From Fidelibacterota bacterium (GTDB lineage Bacteria > Marinisomatota > Marinisomatia > Marinisomatales > TCS55), in NCBI GenBank assembly GCA_002717765.1, contig PBCB01000024.1, positions 1 to 10,462 on the forward strand: 10,462 bases of DNA, read 5' to 3'. How positions within the stretch are numbered: position 1 is the first letter of the stretch; each line of letters begins with the position of its first letter. Under the pieces are notes generated by a model. The model was not told the DNA's origin. It was given only the letters and a program-made list of their open reading frames with translations, and did no database searches. This document shows, in pieces, positions 1 to 7,610 of the stretch. A program made the translations under genes and the position numbers.

Positions 1-389
1 TAAAAACAATTAAAGATGAGTTTTCAATTTTTTCTGATCCAAGGGATAAATATGTTTATTTAGTAGATCTTGCGAAAATGTCCAATGGAATTTCAAAAGA
101 GGAGCAAATTGAGCAAAATCGAATACATGGGTGTACGTCTCAAGCATGGATTATCAAAGAATCAAAAGGTACAAATTATTATTTTAAAACAGATTCAGAT
201 GCAATGATTGTTAAAGGTCTCCTTTCATTGATAGAGAGGTCATTTAATGGGCATTCATCAGATGAGATCAGAGAAATTGATGGAAGTAAATTCTTAGAAG
301 CTGTTGGCCTAGACCGCGCTATTAGTAGCCAAAGAACAAATGGGTTTAGTAGTGCAATCAATAAAATTCAAAAAGATATGTTGGATTAA
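1..389 (+). CDS. sufE: Cysteine desulfurase sulfur acceptor SufE (5' end outside window)
   Basis: SufE takes the persulfide sulfur from SufS and passes it to the SUF scaffold during cytosolic Fe-S cluster assembly. The frame is open from the left edge (first complete codon at position 3), and the residues before the first in-frame ATG (position 78) are SufE-like: a DPRDKYVYLVDLA stretch corresponds to the conserved helix before the active loop. The ATG at 78 is therefore internal, and the true start lies upstream of the window. The catalytic cysteine sits in HGCTSQAW (Cys codon 132-134), equivalent to Cys51 in HGCQSQVW of E. coli SufE. The following SDAMIVKGLLSL and C-terminal SSQRTNGFSSAI segments also fit the family. 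About 128 residues are visible, against 138 in E. coli, so only a few are missing. The stop is 2 bases before sufT. Confidence 0.93.
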   Translation, partial: KTIKDEFSIFSDPRDKYVYLVDLAKMSNGISKEEQIEQNRIHGCTSQAWIIKESKGTNYYFKTDSDAMIVKGLLSLIERSFNGHSSDEIREIDGSKFLEAVGLDRAISSQRTNGFSSAINKIQKDMLD

Positions 390-391
390 TT

Positions 392-946
392 ATGTATTCA
401 GATATAGATGAACAAGTAATCATTGAAAGAGACTGTGAAGCAACATTAATTCCCTTTGGGAATAAAATCACCCTAAAAAAAGGTGAAGAAGGACATATCA
501 CTCAAGCATTGGGTGGGTCATATACAGTAATGATCCGTGGTAATTTGGTGAGAATTGAAGGTGTTGATGCGGATGCTATTGGTAAAATACCTGAAGTTCA
601 ACCCTGGCTTGAAGAAACTGAAAAAGATGGAAAAGCAAATGAAAAAGCAGTCTGGGAAGCAATGAAAACCTGCTATGACCCTGAAATTCCTGTTAATATT
701 GTTGATCTTGGTTTAATCTATTCGTGTAGCTTATCTGATAATTCAAAGGGTGGTAGTAATGTGGAAATTAAAATGACATTAACAGCCCCTGGATGTGGAA
801 TGGGTGATATGATTGCAGGTGAAGTAAAGCAAAAAATTGAGGGAATTCCCGGAACGGCAGATGTAGATGTTGAGCTAGTTTGGGATCCTCCATGGGATAG
901 AGATATGATTAATGAAGCTGCAAAATTACAGCTTGGTATGCTCTGA
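392..946 (+). CDS. sufT: SufT, MIP18/DUF59-family Fe-S assembly protein (long form)
   Basis: This is a cytosolic Fe-S cluster assembly or maturation factor of the MIP18 (DUF59) family, 184 residues, in the long SufT form found in SUF operons. Residues 1-75 form the SufT-specific N-terminal part, with RDCEATLIPFG and GGSYTVMIRGNLVRI. Residues 84 to about 165 are the DUF59 domain: DPEIPVNIVDLGLIY (96-110), the hallmark TAPGCGMG (131-138, with Cys135), and a VELVWDPPWDRDMI stretch near the C-terminus. SufT is known as an accessory factor needed under high Fe-S demand; its exact biochemistry is unsettled. The start is 2 bases after the sufE stop with no clear Shine-Dalgarno, suggesting translational coupling. 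Its stop overlaps the sufS start by one base (TGATG). The order sufE-sufT-sufS points to one transcript. Confidence 0.93.
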   Translation: MYSDIDEQVIIERDCEATLIPFGNKITLKKGEEGHITQALGGSYTVMIRGNLVRIEGVDADAIGKIPEVQPWLEETEKDGKANEKAVWEAMKTCYDPEIPVNIVDLGLIYSCSLSDNSKGGSNVEIKMTLTAPGCGMGDMIAGEVKQKIEGIPGTADVDVELVWDPPWDRDMINEAAKLQLGML

Positions 947-2151
947 TGCTTACGGTTGATGATATTCGTAAAGAATTTCCAATCTTTAGACAGCGAAAAG
1001 GGTTAGTCTATCTAGACTCAGCATCAACCGCTCAAAAACCTCAATCAGTTATCGATTCAGTTAGTTCATATTATTCAAATTACAATGCTAATATTCATCG
1101 CGCTCTTTATGAAATTGGAGAGAAAGCAACAAATGAATATGAGGCTGTTAGGGAAAAAGTGAGGGAATTTATTAATGTACCTGATACCCATGAGATAATT
1201 TTTACTAGAAGCTCTACCGAATCGATCAATTTGGTTGCGCACGCATGGGGAAACAAAAATCTTTCTGATGAAAAAGGTGTTTTAATATCTGAAATGGAAC
1301 ATCATAGTAATCTTGTTCCTTGGCAATTAATTACAAAAAAAGTTTCATCTTTTTTGAATTACATTTCATTGCTTGATGATGGAACGCTTGATTTGTCTTC
1401 TATTGAAAAGAAAATGCACCAGATTGGTTTAATTGCAATCACGCATCAGTCAAATGTTTTTGGAACAATTAACCCGATTTCTAATATTGTAAATCTTGCA
1501 AAATCAAAAGGTATAGTATCCTTGATTGATGGAGCGCAGGCTGCTCCTCATTTTCCTGTTAATTTAAATGAAATTGATTGCGATTTTTATGTATTCTCAA
1601 GCCATAAAATGGTTGGGCCAACTGGGGCCGGTGTACTGATAGGGCGCAGAACACTTCTAGAGGAAATGGATCCTTTTTTATCTGGCGGGGAAATGATAAA
1701 CAATGTTACTCTAAATGAATCAACCTGGAATGATGTGCCTTGGAAGTTCGAAGCAGGAACACCAAATATTGCGCAAGTTATTGGTCTGGGAGCGGCTATA
1801 GATTTTTTGGCAGAAGTAGGCCTTGATAAGATACAACAGCATGAAGAGCAATTATTGCACTATGGACTAGAAGAACTATCAAAAATTGAAGGTATCGTTA
1901 TTTATGGCAACCCTCCAGAGCGAGGTGCTGTTATTCCATTTAATGTGAAAAATATTCATCCACATGATTTAGCAAAGTTTCTTGATACGGATAAAATCTG
2001 TATACGCGCAGGGCATCACTGCGCTCAACCTATTATGAATAAATTAGGAATTTCTGCATCAGCACGGGCAAGTTTTTACCTTTACAATGATACAAATGAT
2101 ATTGATCAATTAATTCAAAGTATTAAAAAAACTGCAAATATTTTTGTATGA
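946..2151 (+). CDS. sufS: Cysteine desulfurase SufS
   Basis: This PLP-dependent cysteine desulfurase converts L-cysteine to alanine and leaves a persulfide on its active-site cysteine, which SufE then accepts. It is a class V aminotransferase fold of 401 residues (about 406 in E. coli). Visible landmarks are LVYLDSASTAQKP near residue 20, EMEHHSNLVPWQ with the PLP-stacking histidine, LIDGAQAAPH with the PLP-contacting aspartate, the Schiff-base lysine K221 in SSHKMVGPTGAG, and the catalytic C359 in RAGHHCAQP. Both key residues are offset by five from E. coli (K226, C364), so the enzyme looks complete and active. The RAGHHCAQP loop is the SufS type rather than the IscS type, consistent with the sufE neighbour. 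The ATG overlaps the sufT stop by one base. A 50-base gap to the next gene shows no convincing terminator. Confidence 0.96.
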   Translation: MLTVDDIRKEFPIFRQRKGLVYLDSASTAQKPQSVIDSVSSYYSNYNANIHRALYEIGEKATNEYEAVREKVREFINVPDTHEIIFTRSSTESINLVAHAWGNKNLSDEKGVLISEMEHHSNLVPWQLITKKVSSFLNYISLLDDGTLDLSSIEKKMHQIGLIAITHQSNVFGTINPISNIVNLAKSKGIVSLIDGAQAAPHFPVNLNEIDCDFYVFSSHKMVGPTGAGVLIGRRTLLEEMDPFLSGGEMINNVTLNESTWNDVPWKFEAGTPNIAQVIGLGAAIDFLAEVGLDKIQQHEEQLLHYGLEELSKIEGIVIYGNPPERGAVIPFNVKNIHPHDLAKFLDTDKICIRAGHHCAQPIMNKLGISASARASFYLYNDTNDIDQLIQSIKKTANIFV

Positions 2152-2187
2152 TTAAGAGTTATTTTCTAATTGATTCCGATTGAATAT

Positions 2188-2194
2188 AAAGGAG
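2188..2194 (+). promoter_or_regulatory. Strong Shine-Dalgarno for the 87-residue CxxC protein
   Basis: AAAGGAG lies 7 bases before the ATG at 2202. It is the clearest ribosome binding site in the left gene run, where the other genes rely on overlapping or abutting starts. It supports 2202 as the true start and suggests independent, possibly high, translation of this small protein. Confidence 0.75.
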
Positions 2195-2201
2195 TAATAA
2201 T

Positions 2202-2465
2202 ATGACTAAAAAAGATAAAGAATCAAAAAAATATAAATATCTAATTACTATGCGATGGTATGTTGAAACCGATGAGCAGCTAGTTGCAGGGGCTTCTGAA
2301 ACAGACAAAAAACTTTTAGATCTAGTTCAACATCGCACCGATGGGAAGCCTGTCTGCAAAAGCTGTCCTACTCGTCACTACGAGGGATATGGGATCTTAG
2401 ACTATCATCATTTTATGGGTGACAATAAAGAAGTATATATGTCCTCAGATAAAATCGTAGAGTAA
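2202..2465 (+). CDS. Unrecognised small protein with CxxC and histidine-rich C-terminal half
   Basis: I do not recognise this 87-residue family. The protein has a lysine-rich start, then YKYLITMRWYVETDE (11-25), a charged helical middle, and a conserved-looking PVCKSCPTRHYEGYGILDYHHF segment split here as PVCKSCPTRHYEG (50-62) and YGILDYHHF (63-71). The only cysteines are C52 and C55, and H59, H69 and H70 follow closely. This could bind a metal or form a redox disulfide, but only two cysteines and no family match make that a guess. There is no signal peptide or membrane segment, so it should be cytosolic. It has its own strong Shine-Dalgarno, and its stop codon abuts the next ATG directly. 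Its place between sufS and a DUF2480-like gene suggests, without proving, a link to Fe-S or sulfur metabolism. Confidence 0.8.
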   Translation: MTKKDKESKKYKYLITMRWYVETDEQLVAGASETDKKLLDLVQHRTDGKPVCKSCPTRHYEGYGILDYHHFMGDNKEVYMSSDKIVE

Positions 2466-2714
2466 ATGGAAACTATCTATCTTGATGATTTTCTTGATGA
2501 GGGAATACTCAAAGAAAAATCCTTTAGAAAAAAAGTTGAATTAACCGATTGGAATCAATATAAAGATAAGCGTGTACTTATCAAAGGGTGCACGGATATA
2601 CCCGTTCCAACGTGGGCCTATCTTATCATCACCGCTCATTTATCGCAATCTGTAGAAAGAATCTATTTTGGTGAATTGCGTTCAGCTGTAAAAATTTATA
2701 CTAGAAGAAAATAG
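2466..2714 (+). CDS. Short DUF2480-like protein
   Basis: An 82-residue protein resembling DUF2480, a family of unknown function that in Bacteroidota often sits near sufE and DUF59 genes. Matching parts are EGILKEKSFRKKV (12-24), DWNQYKDK (28-35), VLIKGCTDIPVPTWAY (37-52) and RIYFGELRSAVKIY (65-78). As I remember the family, full members are about 165-170 residues with two related halves, one carrying VPTWAY and the other KGC...PVP and YGEPCS. This protein has only one module and mixes signatures of both halves. It keeps C42, while the cysteine of the usual EPCS motif is replaced (ELRS). No signal peptide or membrane helix is seen. The ATG follows the preceding stop without a gap, so translation is probably coupled. 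The function is unknown; a role in Fe-S assembly is inferred from context only. Confidence 0.78.
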   Translation: METIYLDDFLDEGILKEKSFRKKVELTDWNQYKDKRVLIKGCTDIPVPTWAYLIITAHLSQSVERIYFGELRSAVKIYTRRK

Positions 2715-2716
2715 TT

Positions 2717-3148
2717 GTGTCACATAAAAGAGTCAGTTGGGAAAAATATTTCATGAATATCGCAACAGAAGTTGCTACGCGATCTACATGTGATCGTAAA
2801 CATGTTGGTGCGGTAATTGTCCGAGGAAAAACTATATTATCTACTGGGTATAATGGATCCATAAAAGGCCTGGATCACTGTGATGATATCGGGCACGATA
2901 TGGAAAATGACCACTGCGTTAGAACGATTCACGCAGAAGCCAATGCTATAGTGCAAGCCGCTAAGCATGGAATTAATATTGACCAGAGTGAAATATACGT
3001 TACAGCTTCTCCTTGTTTTGACTGTTTCAAGTTAATCGCAAATGCAGGAATCTGTAAAATTTATTTTGGCGAGTTTTATCGCGATAAGCGAATTGTGGAG
3101 CATGCTAAATCATTAAAAATTGACTTGGTAGATCTATCAAGTCAATAG
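2717..3148 (+). CDS. dCMP deaminase (ComEB-like cytidine/deoxycytidylate deaminase family)
   Basis: This predicted zinc enzyme deaminates dCMP to dUMP and so feeds dTMP synthesis in the cytosol. It has 143 residues, within the usual size range. Family landmarks are SWEKYFMNIA (7-16), the RSTCDRKHVGAVIV strand (22-35), the TGYNG loop (43-47), and the catalytic HAEANAI motif with zinc ligand H72 and proton-shuttling E74. SPCFDCF supplies zinc ligands C100 and C103. H66 and C67 (DHC) resemble the second zinc site seen in some dCMP deaminases. The start is a GTG two bases after the preceding stop; the next in-frame ATG (residue 13) would cut the first conserved helix. The last codons form part of a stem-loop that appears to terminate the opposing operon. 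Other deaminases with this fold are possible, but the RSTC and HAE/PCxxC pattern favours dCMP. Confidence 0.92.
   Translation: MSHKRVSWEKYFMNIATEVATRSTCDRKHVGAVIVRGKTILSTGYNGSIKGLDHCDDIGHDMENDHCVRTIHAEANAIVQAAKHGINIDQSEIYVTASPCFDCFKLIANAGICKIYFGEFYRDKRIVEHAKSLKIDLVDLSSQ
3115..3146 (-). terminator. Intrinsic terminator of the etfBA operon, inside the dCMP deaminase 3' end
   Basis: Plus-strand arms ATTGACTTG (3119-3127) and CAAGTCAAT (3138-3146) are perfect 9-base inverted repeats. Inside them TAG/CTA adds further pairing around a GATC core; position 3128/3137 is a G-U wobble on the plus strand and a C-A mismatch on the minus strand. Read on the minus strand, the stem starts 8 bases after the DUF5916 stop and runs into a T-run (A3115-A3119 on the plus strand). 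That is the order expected of a rho-independent terminator for the minus-strand operon. On the plus strand the stem overlaps the deaminase stop and no T-run follows, so it would be weak in that direction. Confidence 0.7.
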
Positions 3149-3154
3149 GCTGAA

Positions 3155-5584
3155 TTAAGGCTGGAAGAAATAATCAAATTTTAAGAAAAGCGAATTCGAT
3201 TTAGATTGACTCCATTCCTGGTCTTCGCTTGAAAAATAATTGTTATCATTTAGATTATAAACTATATAAACTAAGCTTCCGGGCTTATACTCCCATCTAT
3301 ATACAAATGTGCCGCGCTGATTATCAATTTCAAAATCTTTATCTCCATTATAGCTAAAAGGGTTTATGCTTAAAGATTTTTCTCTTTCTAAGCTGCTATA
3401 ATCTTTATAGTCCATTTTAACATTAAATGGCTGATAAAAAGCTTCGAATGTCATTCTAGAGGTAAAAGCAATATTTAACCGTAATTCTGTATTAAGCTGT
3501 TCGCGTTTTATATTTGCATAAACTATATCGTATTTGCCATTAGCATCTTCAAATGCACCATTAGCGTTATCTACAATATCCACCCACTGCATTGAGCCGG
3601 GCCTATCTTCAATTGAAGAATTGATAGAGAAATTGATATTGTTTGTTGGTTTCAATGTAATCCTAGCTCCATACTCTGTTCCAATACCTCTAATCTCCCC
3701 TTTGTTTATTTTAAACCATGGCCTAAGTACATATTTTTTTCTTCTATCTGTTGTAAACCAAGTATTAAATGATTGCCAGGCTTCGTCTTTAATTATTTTT
3801 GCTCGGTCGTCTCTATAAGTATCATCATCTTCATAAGTTTCAGGGTTAAACTCAAATTCTAACCCAAAATTCCAATAATTCATAAAATTATTGGTTTGTT
3901 TTATCTCAAGATTATTTCTGGTAATTAAACCATTGGGTAAGCCTGAAAGCCATAATCTAGCTTCTATTTTTTGATTCAAAAAAATTCCCTTAGGTTGATC
4001 TCTTCTTAGAGATACACGCCCCCCTGAATACCAATTATTGTTTTTTTCCTGATACCCCATTGGGCTAACATCCCAGTTTTTATCTCTATAGCCTCCCCAT
4101 GTAGCTAAATCCCATAAAACCGGATGGCGATAACTAAGCACAAATCTTCCGGCATATCCATTTTTTTCATTCATAGTATTTGCGATCTGTCCATTAAATG
4201 ATAATTTATTGTCCATGAGATTTAATAATACATCTGCAGCTATACTGCTAGCGGGAGAATTATCATTTTGTCGCTTAAGATCGGTGGCCATAAAACCATA
4301 TGTTGATAGTTCATTTATAAATGGCTTCTCTACTCTACCTACAAAGTAATTCGCATAGGGCTCAATTAAAAACTGATCCTTTTTTAACGTACCATTTTCT
4401 TCATATTCCCGAGTCCCATATTCTTGATTTGTAACAGCATTTATTATTCCGTATCTAATTCCGGACTGTGTTTCAGCTAATATCTTTGCTGCGCCTAATA
4501 TTGTAGTTTCATTAGGCCTATCAACAATACTTCCGGTATCAGGCGAATTAAAACCAGGCCTTTTTCCAATTCTTCTTGAGTTAAACAAATTTAAGTAACT
4601 TTTGAAAAAATTTGCACCTTGGACAAAGAAAGGTCTTTTTTCATCAAGGCGCGTTTCAAAAGCGGAAAGATTAAGGACAGATGGATCTGCTTCTACTTGA
4701 CCAAAATCTGGATTAAATGTCATATTGAGCGTGGTGGTAGAGTTAATGTTATAGCGAGAGTCCAAACCAATATTTGTTACTTGCTCCATGGAGCCAGTTT
4801 GGGTTTGACCCGCTAATAAATAAGGTACAAGCTCAAGATTGTTTGGTTGAGGGATATTCTTAATTCCTTCGATAATTCCAAAATGTGGGATATAACCCCT
4901 TACGCCTTTTGGTCTACCCGGCCATTGAATTTCTTCTTGATTGGTGAAGTACCCTCTTTGGAATGTCCCTCCCCATGTCTGGACTGCATCTTTCGTGTAT
5001 TGAAATACATTAAACGGAATACGAATCTCAGCTGACCAGCCTTCTGAATGTATAGAGGTTTTGCCATCCCATACTGCATTCCAACTATTATCAAATTTAT
5101 CCCAATCCCTGCCAGCTTCATCAACAGCAACATCTATCTGCACTTCGGCGGCAGAAAGAGCAAACCAATATCCAGTTTTATCATCATTATTTGAGTCAAT
5201 GCCAATACCAACCCAATCTGCATTCCTCTCAATTCCTTCAAAATCATCTCTCCTGCTCATTCTTGACATAATTTTAGTTGGGTCAGGATCAAAGTTTTGA
5301 AAAGCTATGTATAAATATTTATCATCATACAATACACGAACTTCAGTTTCTACTGAGGTTGGCTTCAAATTATAAGGTTCAAACTGAATAAAATCATCAA
5401 GTGCTATTGCCTGATCCCAAGCTTCGTCATCTAAATTCCCATCTATAGTTGGCGCTACTTCAGTTCGCGTTGCAATCATAGATTTATATTTTAACGCACC
5501 TGAATCAATTTCATCTGAATCTGCTTTTAGATCTTTGGTTATTATTAATAATGGAATTACTAATAATTTAAATAATCGTGTCAT
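3155..5584 (-). CDS. DUF5916 outer-membrane protein with N-terminal CBM9-like domain
   Basis: An 809-residue exported protein. A signal peptide covers about residues 1-21 (LFKLLVIPLLII core, likely cut after LKA). Residues 43 to about 215 look like the CBM9-type beta-sandwich that opens DUF5916 proteins: APTIDGNLDDEAWDQA (44-59), then YDDKYLYIAF (86-95) and later GWSAEIRIPFNVF. The rest is rich in alternating aromatic strands, for example LNMTFNPDFGQVEADPS and RPFFVQGANFF, and ends with FDYFFQP, consistent with a C-terminal outer-membrane beta-barrel. The function of the family is not established; carbohydrate or polymer binding and transport have been suggested from the N-terminal domain. 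It is the last gene of the etfBA-EMO operon, starting only 3 bases after the previous stop, which is unexpected for an outer-membrane protein. Its stop faces the dCMP deaminase stop 6 bases away. Confidence 0.9.
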   Translation of the reverse strand: MTRLFKLLVIPLLIITKDLKADSDEIDSGALKYKSMIATRTEVAPTIDGNLDDEAWDQAIALDDFIQFEPYNLKPTSVETEVRVLYDDKYLYIAFQNFDPDPTKIMSRMSRRDDFEGIERNADWVGIGIDSNNDDKTGYWFALSAAEVQIDVAVDEAGRDWDKFDNSWNAVWDGKTSIHSEGWSAEIRIPFNVFQYTKDAVQTWGGTFQRGYFTNQEEIQWPGRPKGVRGYIPHFGIIEGIKNIPQPNNLELVPYLLAGQTQTGSMEQVTNIGLDSRYNINSTTTLNMTFNPDFGQVEADPSVLNLSAFETRLDEKRPFFVQGANFFKSYLNLFNSRRIGKRPGFNSPDTGSIVDRPNETTILGAAKILAETQSGIRYGIINAVTNQEYGTREYEENGTLKKDQFLIEPYANYFVGRVEKPFINELSTYGFMATDLKRQNDNSPASSIAADVLLNLMDNKLSFNGQIANTMNEKNGYAGRFVLSYRHPVLWDLATWGGYRDKNWDVSPMGYQEKNNNWYSGGRVSLRRDQPKGIFLNQKIEARLWLSGLPNGLITRNNLEIKQTNNFMNYWNFGLEFEFNPETYEDDDTYRDDRAKIIKDEAWQSFNTWFTTDRRKKYVLRPWFKINKGEIRGIGTEYGARITLKPTNNINFSINSSIEDRPGSMQWVDIVDNANGAFEDANGKYDIVYANIKREQLNTELRLNIAFTSRMTFEAFYQPFNVKMDYKDYSSLEREKSLSINPFSYNGDKDFEIDNQRGTFVYRWEYKPGSLVYIVYNLNDNNYFSSEDQEWSQSKSNSLFLKFDYFFQP

Positions 5585-5587
5585 GGG

Positions 5588-7600
5588 TTAAATTCTTTCC
5601 GCAATAAGTTCAGCAATATCGAAAACTTCCATATTCTGATCTTGACCGGTTACTTTTTTCCCATCCTCCATCATAATCATGCAAAAATTACAGGAAGTCG
5701 CTACTTTTTTAGCTCCAGTCTCGATCGCCTCTTCGAATCTTTCAATGTTAATTCGTTTTCCTTGCTTTATTTCATACCACATATTACCACCTCCAGCACC
5801 ACAACAGAAACTTTCTTCTTTATTGCGGGGCATTTCCACTAATGATGCATTTTCTGATAGAACCGATTGCAAAACTTCTCGAGGAGCATCGTATTCTCCA
5901 TGATGGCGACCAACATAGCATGCATCATGAAATGTGATGTCATCATCAAAAGATGCTTCTGGTTCAATTTTGCCATCTTTAATAAGGTCTGCAATAAACT
6001 CTGAATGGTGGACCACTTCTAGGTCAGTACCTATTTCACCATAATCATTTTTTAGTGTGGTGAGGCAGTGTGGGCACTGCGTCACAATCTTTTTTACATT
6101 ATATTTTTCAAAATTTTCTATATTTTGCGCCGCTTGCATTTGAAATAAATATTCATTTCCAATCCGCCTCGCTGAATCACCTGTACAGGTTTCTTCATTG
6201 CCTAGTATTGCATAATCAATGTCAGCTTCGTTCATGATTTTTGCTACCGATCGGGAGATGTCTTTTCCTCGATCATCATACGCGCCAGAGCATCCTGCCC
6301 AATATAAATATTCAGCAGATCCTTTTTCACGCATTACAGGAACGTCCATTCCTTCGGTCCATTTTTCTCTATCTTGCGGAGACATTCCCCATGGGTTTCC
6401 GTAGTTCTCAATTTTATCAAAAACCTCCATTGCGTCACGTGGAAAATTGCTTTCCATTAGGACAAGATCTTGCCTCATTCTAAGAATATCTACCATCGGC
6501 TCATTACCTACAGGACAAGCTTCCAAGCAAAAACCGCACGTAGTGCAAGACCAGGCTGCTTCCTCAGAAAGCATCCACTGCGATAATGAATCAAGGCTTT
6601 CTGCGCCATTGGCAAATTCTTTCATATTCTCATTGTAGTAATAGCGTTTATTAACTTCTATTGCTGCTGGAGATAATTCCTTTCCTGTTTGATATGCTGG
6701 ACAAATATCCTGACATCGATTACACATAATACACGCATATCCATCTAATAGCTGTTTCTGGGGTAAGTGTTCAAGCTTGGAAGCGCCAAACTGCTCAAGG
6801 GTTTCATCTTCAAGATCCATAATCTCAAGCGCGGTCATTGAGCGGCGTTTTGTATCAGCCATATAATTAAGGGGTCCCATAAACAAATGCGCATGTTTTG
6901 AATAGGGAAAATAAGGGGTAAATAGCAATATTAATCCTAGCGCCATCCACCAGCTCAAATGCTCACCAAATATGAGACTTTCATGAGATAAATTTCCCCA
7001 TAAAGATGCAAGCATGGTGGCTCCAGGCTGACTCCAATCAGTTCCATGTAAGGCAACCTCAAAAGATGCCCCAATAAATCTAAACCCGACATGGAGAATA
7101 ATAAAAAGACCTACAATTAGCGAATCTCTTTTTACTCCCTTTTTAGCGCTTGGGCTCAACATGACTGATTCATTAGTGGTCAGGCGCGTATCTCTAGTAA
7201 TGAATCTTCGGATAATAAATAGGATAACCCCAAGCAAAACTATTACGCTGAAACTGTCAACAAAGAATCGATAAATATCTCCAGCGATATTGTTAGGTAA
7301 AAATGTAAATCCTGGAATCATCCCATATAAAATGTCAATAACGTTTACTAAAAGATATAAGGTGAACCCCCAAGCAACACCAGCATGAATAGCACCAACC
7401 ACAGGGCGTGTTTTAAATAAGGTTTTCTGGCTAAGAAAGATAGCCAAGCCTTTTGGCCAATTTTTAATTACGGATTTCCAATTAATCGGCTGCGTGCCTC
7501 TAGCAATGATCTTAAACATCCGTGAAAACGTTACAAAAGATAAGCTCATGGAAAAAATAATGAGAACTAAAAAGGCGACTCGCTCTATTCCAGTAAGCAT
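5588..7600 (-). CDS. EMO-like membrane Fe-S oxidoreductase (NarI-like, 2x4Fe-4S, CCG domains)
   Basis: A 670-residue inner-membrane protein predicted to move electrons from reduced EtfAB to the quinone pool, as described for EtfAB:(methyl)menaquinone oxidoreductase (EMO). The N-terminal 250 residues form about five membrane helices (near 7-29, 68-92, 110-132, 160-183, 212-231), resembling a NarI-type cytochrome b. H72 and H170 lie in helices and could ligate heme b. A two-cluster ferredoxin module follows: C290/C293/C296/C300 and C352/C355/C358/C362, each ending in CP. Two HdrB/GlpC-type cysteine-rich domains come next. The first has C437, C472 (CTG in place of CCG) and C509/C512. The second has C561, C599-C600 and C637/C640, with spacing that fits the canonical motif for a noncubane 4Fe-4S cluster. 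Tight linkage to etfBA (10 bases) strongly supports this partner. Direction of electron flow is inferred. Confidence 0.92.
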   Translation of the reverse strand: MLTGIERVAFLVLIIFSMSLSFVTFSRMFKIIARGTQPINWKSVIKNWPKGLAIFLSQKTLFKTRPVVGAIHAGVAWGFTLYLLVNVIDILYGMIPGFTFLPNNIAGDIYRFFVDSFSVIVLLGVILFIIRRFITRDTRLTTNESVMLSPSAKKGVKRDSLIVGLFIILHVGFRFIGASFEVALHGTDWSQPGATMLASLWGNLSHESLIFGEHLSWWMALGLILLFTPYFPYSKHAHLFMGPLNYMADTKRRSMTALEIMDLEDETLEQFGASKLEHLPQKQLLDGYACIMCNRCQDICPAYQTGKELSPAAIEVNKRYYYNENMKEFANGAESLDSLSQWMLSEEAAWSCTTCGFCLEACPVGNEPMVDILRMRQDLVLMESNFPRDAMEVFDKIENYGNPWGMSPQDREKWTEGMDVPVMREKGSAEYLYWAGCSGAYDDRGKDISRSVAKIMNEADIDYAILGNEETCTGDSARRIGNEYLFQMQAAQNIENFEKYNVKKIVTQCPHCLTTLKNDYGEIGTDLEVVHHSEFIADLIKDGKIEPEASFDDDITFHDACYVGRHHGEYDAPREVLQSVLSENASLVEMPRNKEESFCCGAGGGNMWYEIKQGKRINIERFEEAIETGAKKVATSCNFCMIMMEDGKKVTGQDQNMEVFDIAELIAERI

Positions 7601-7610
7601 TAGAAAAATT

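Noticed and set aside
2152..2201. Possible terminator between sufS and the CxxC protein gene
   Set aside because: The 50-base gap contains T-rich DNA but no inverted repeat strong enough to form a stem, so I treat the genes as one likely run.
5061..5300. Open frame of 79 codons on the plus strand inside the DUF5916 gene
   Set aside because: It lies antisense to well-conserved CBM9-type coding sequence, has no recognisable protein features and no convincing ribosome binding site.
5642..6638. Several plus-strand open frames of 61-80 codons inside the EMO-like gene
   Set aside because: They are antisense to cysteine-motif coding sequence of a clearly conserved gene; their translations are low-complexity Ser/Phe/His-rich and resemble no family.
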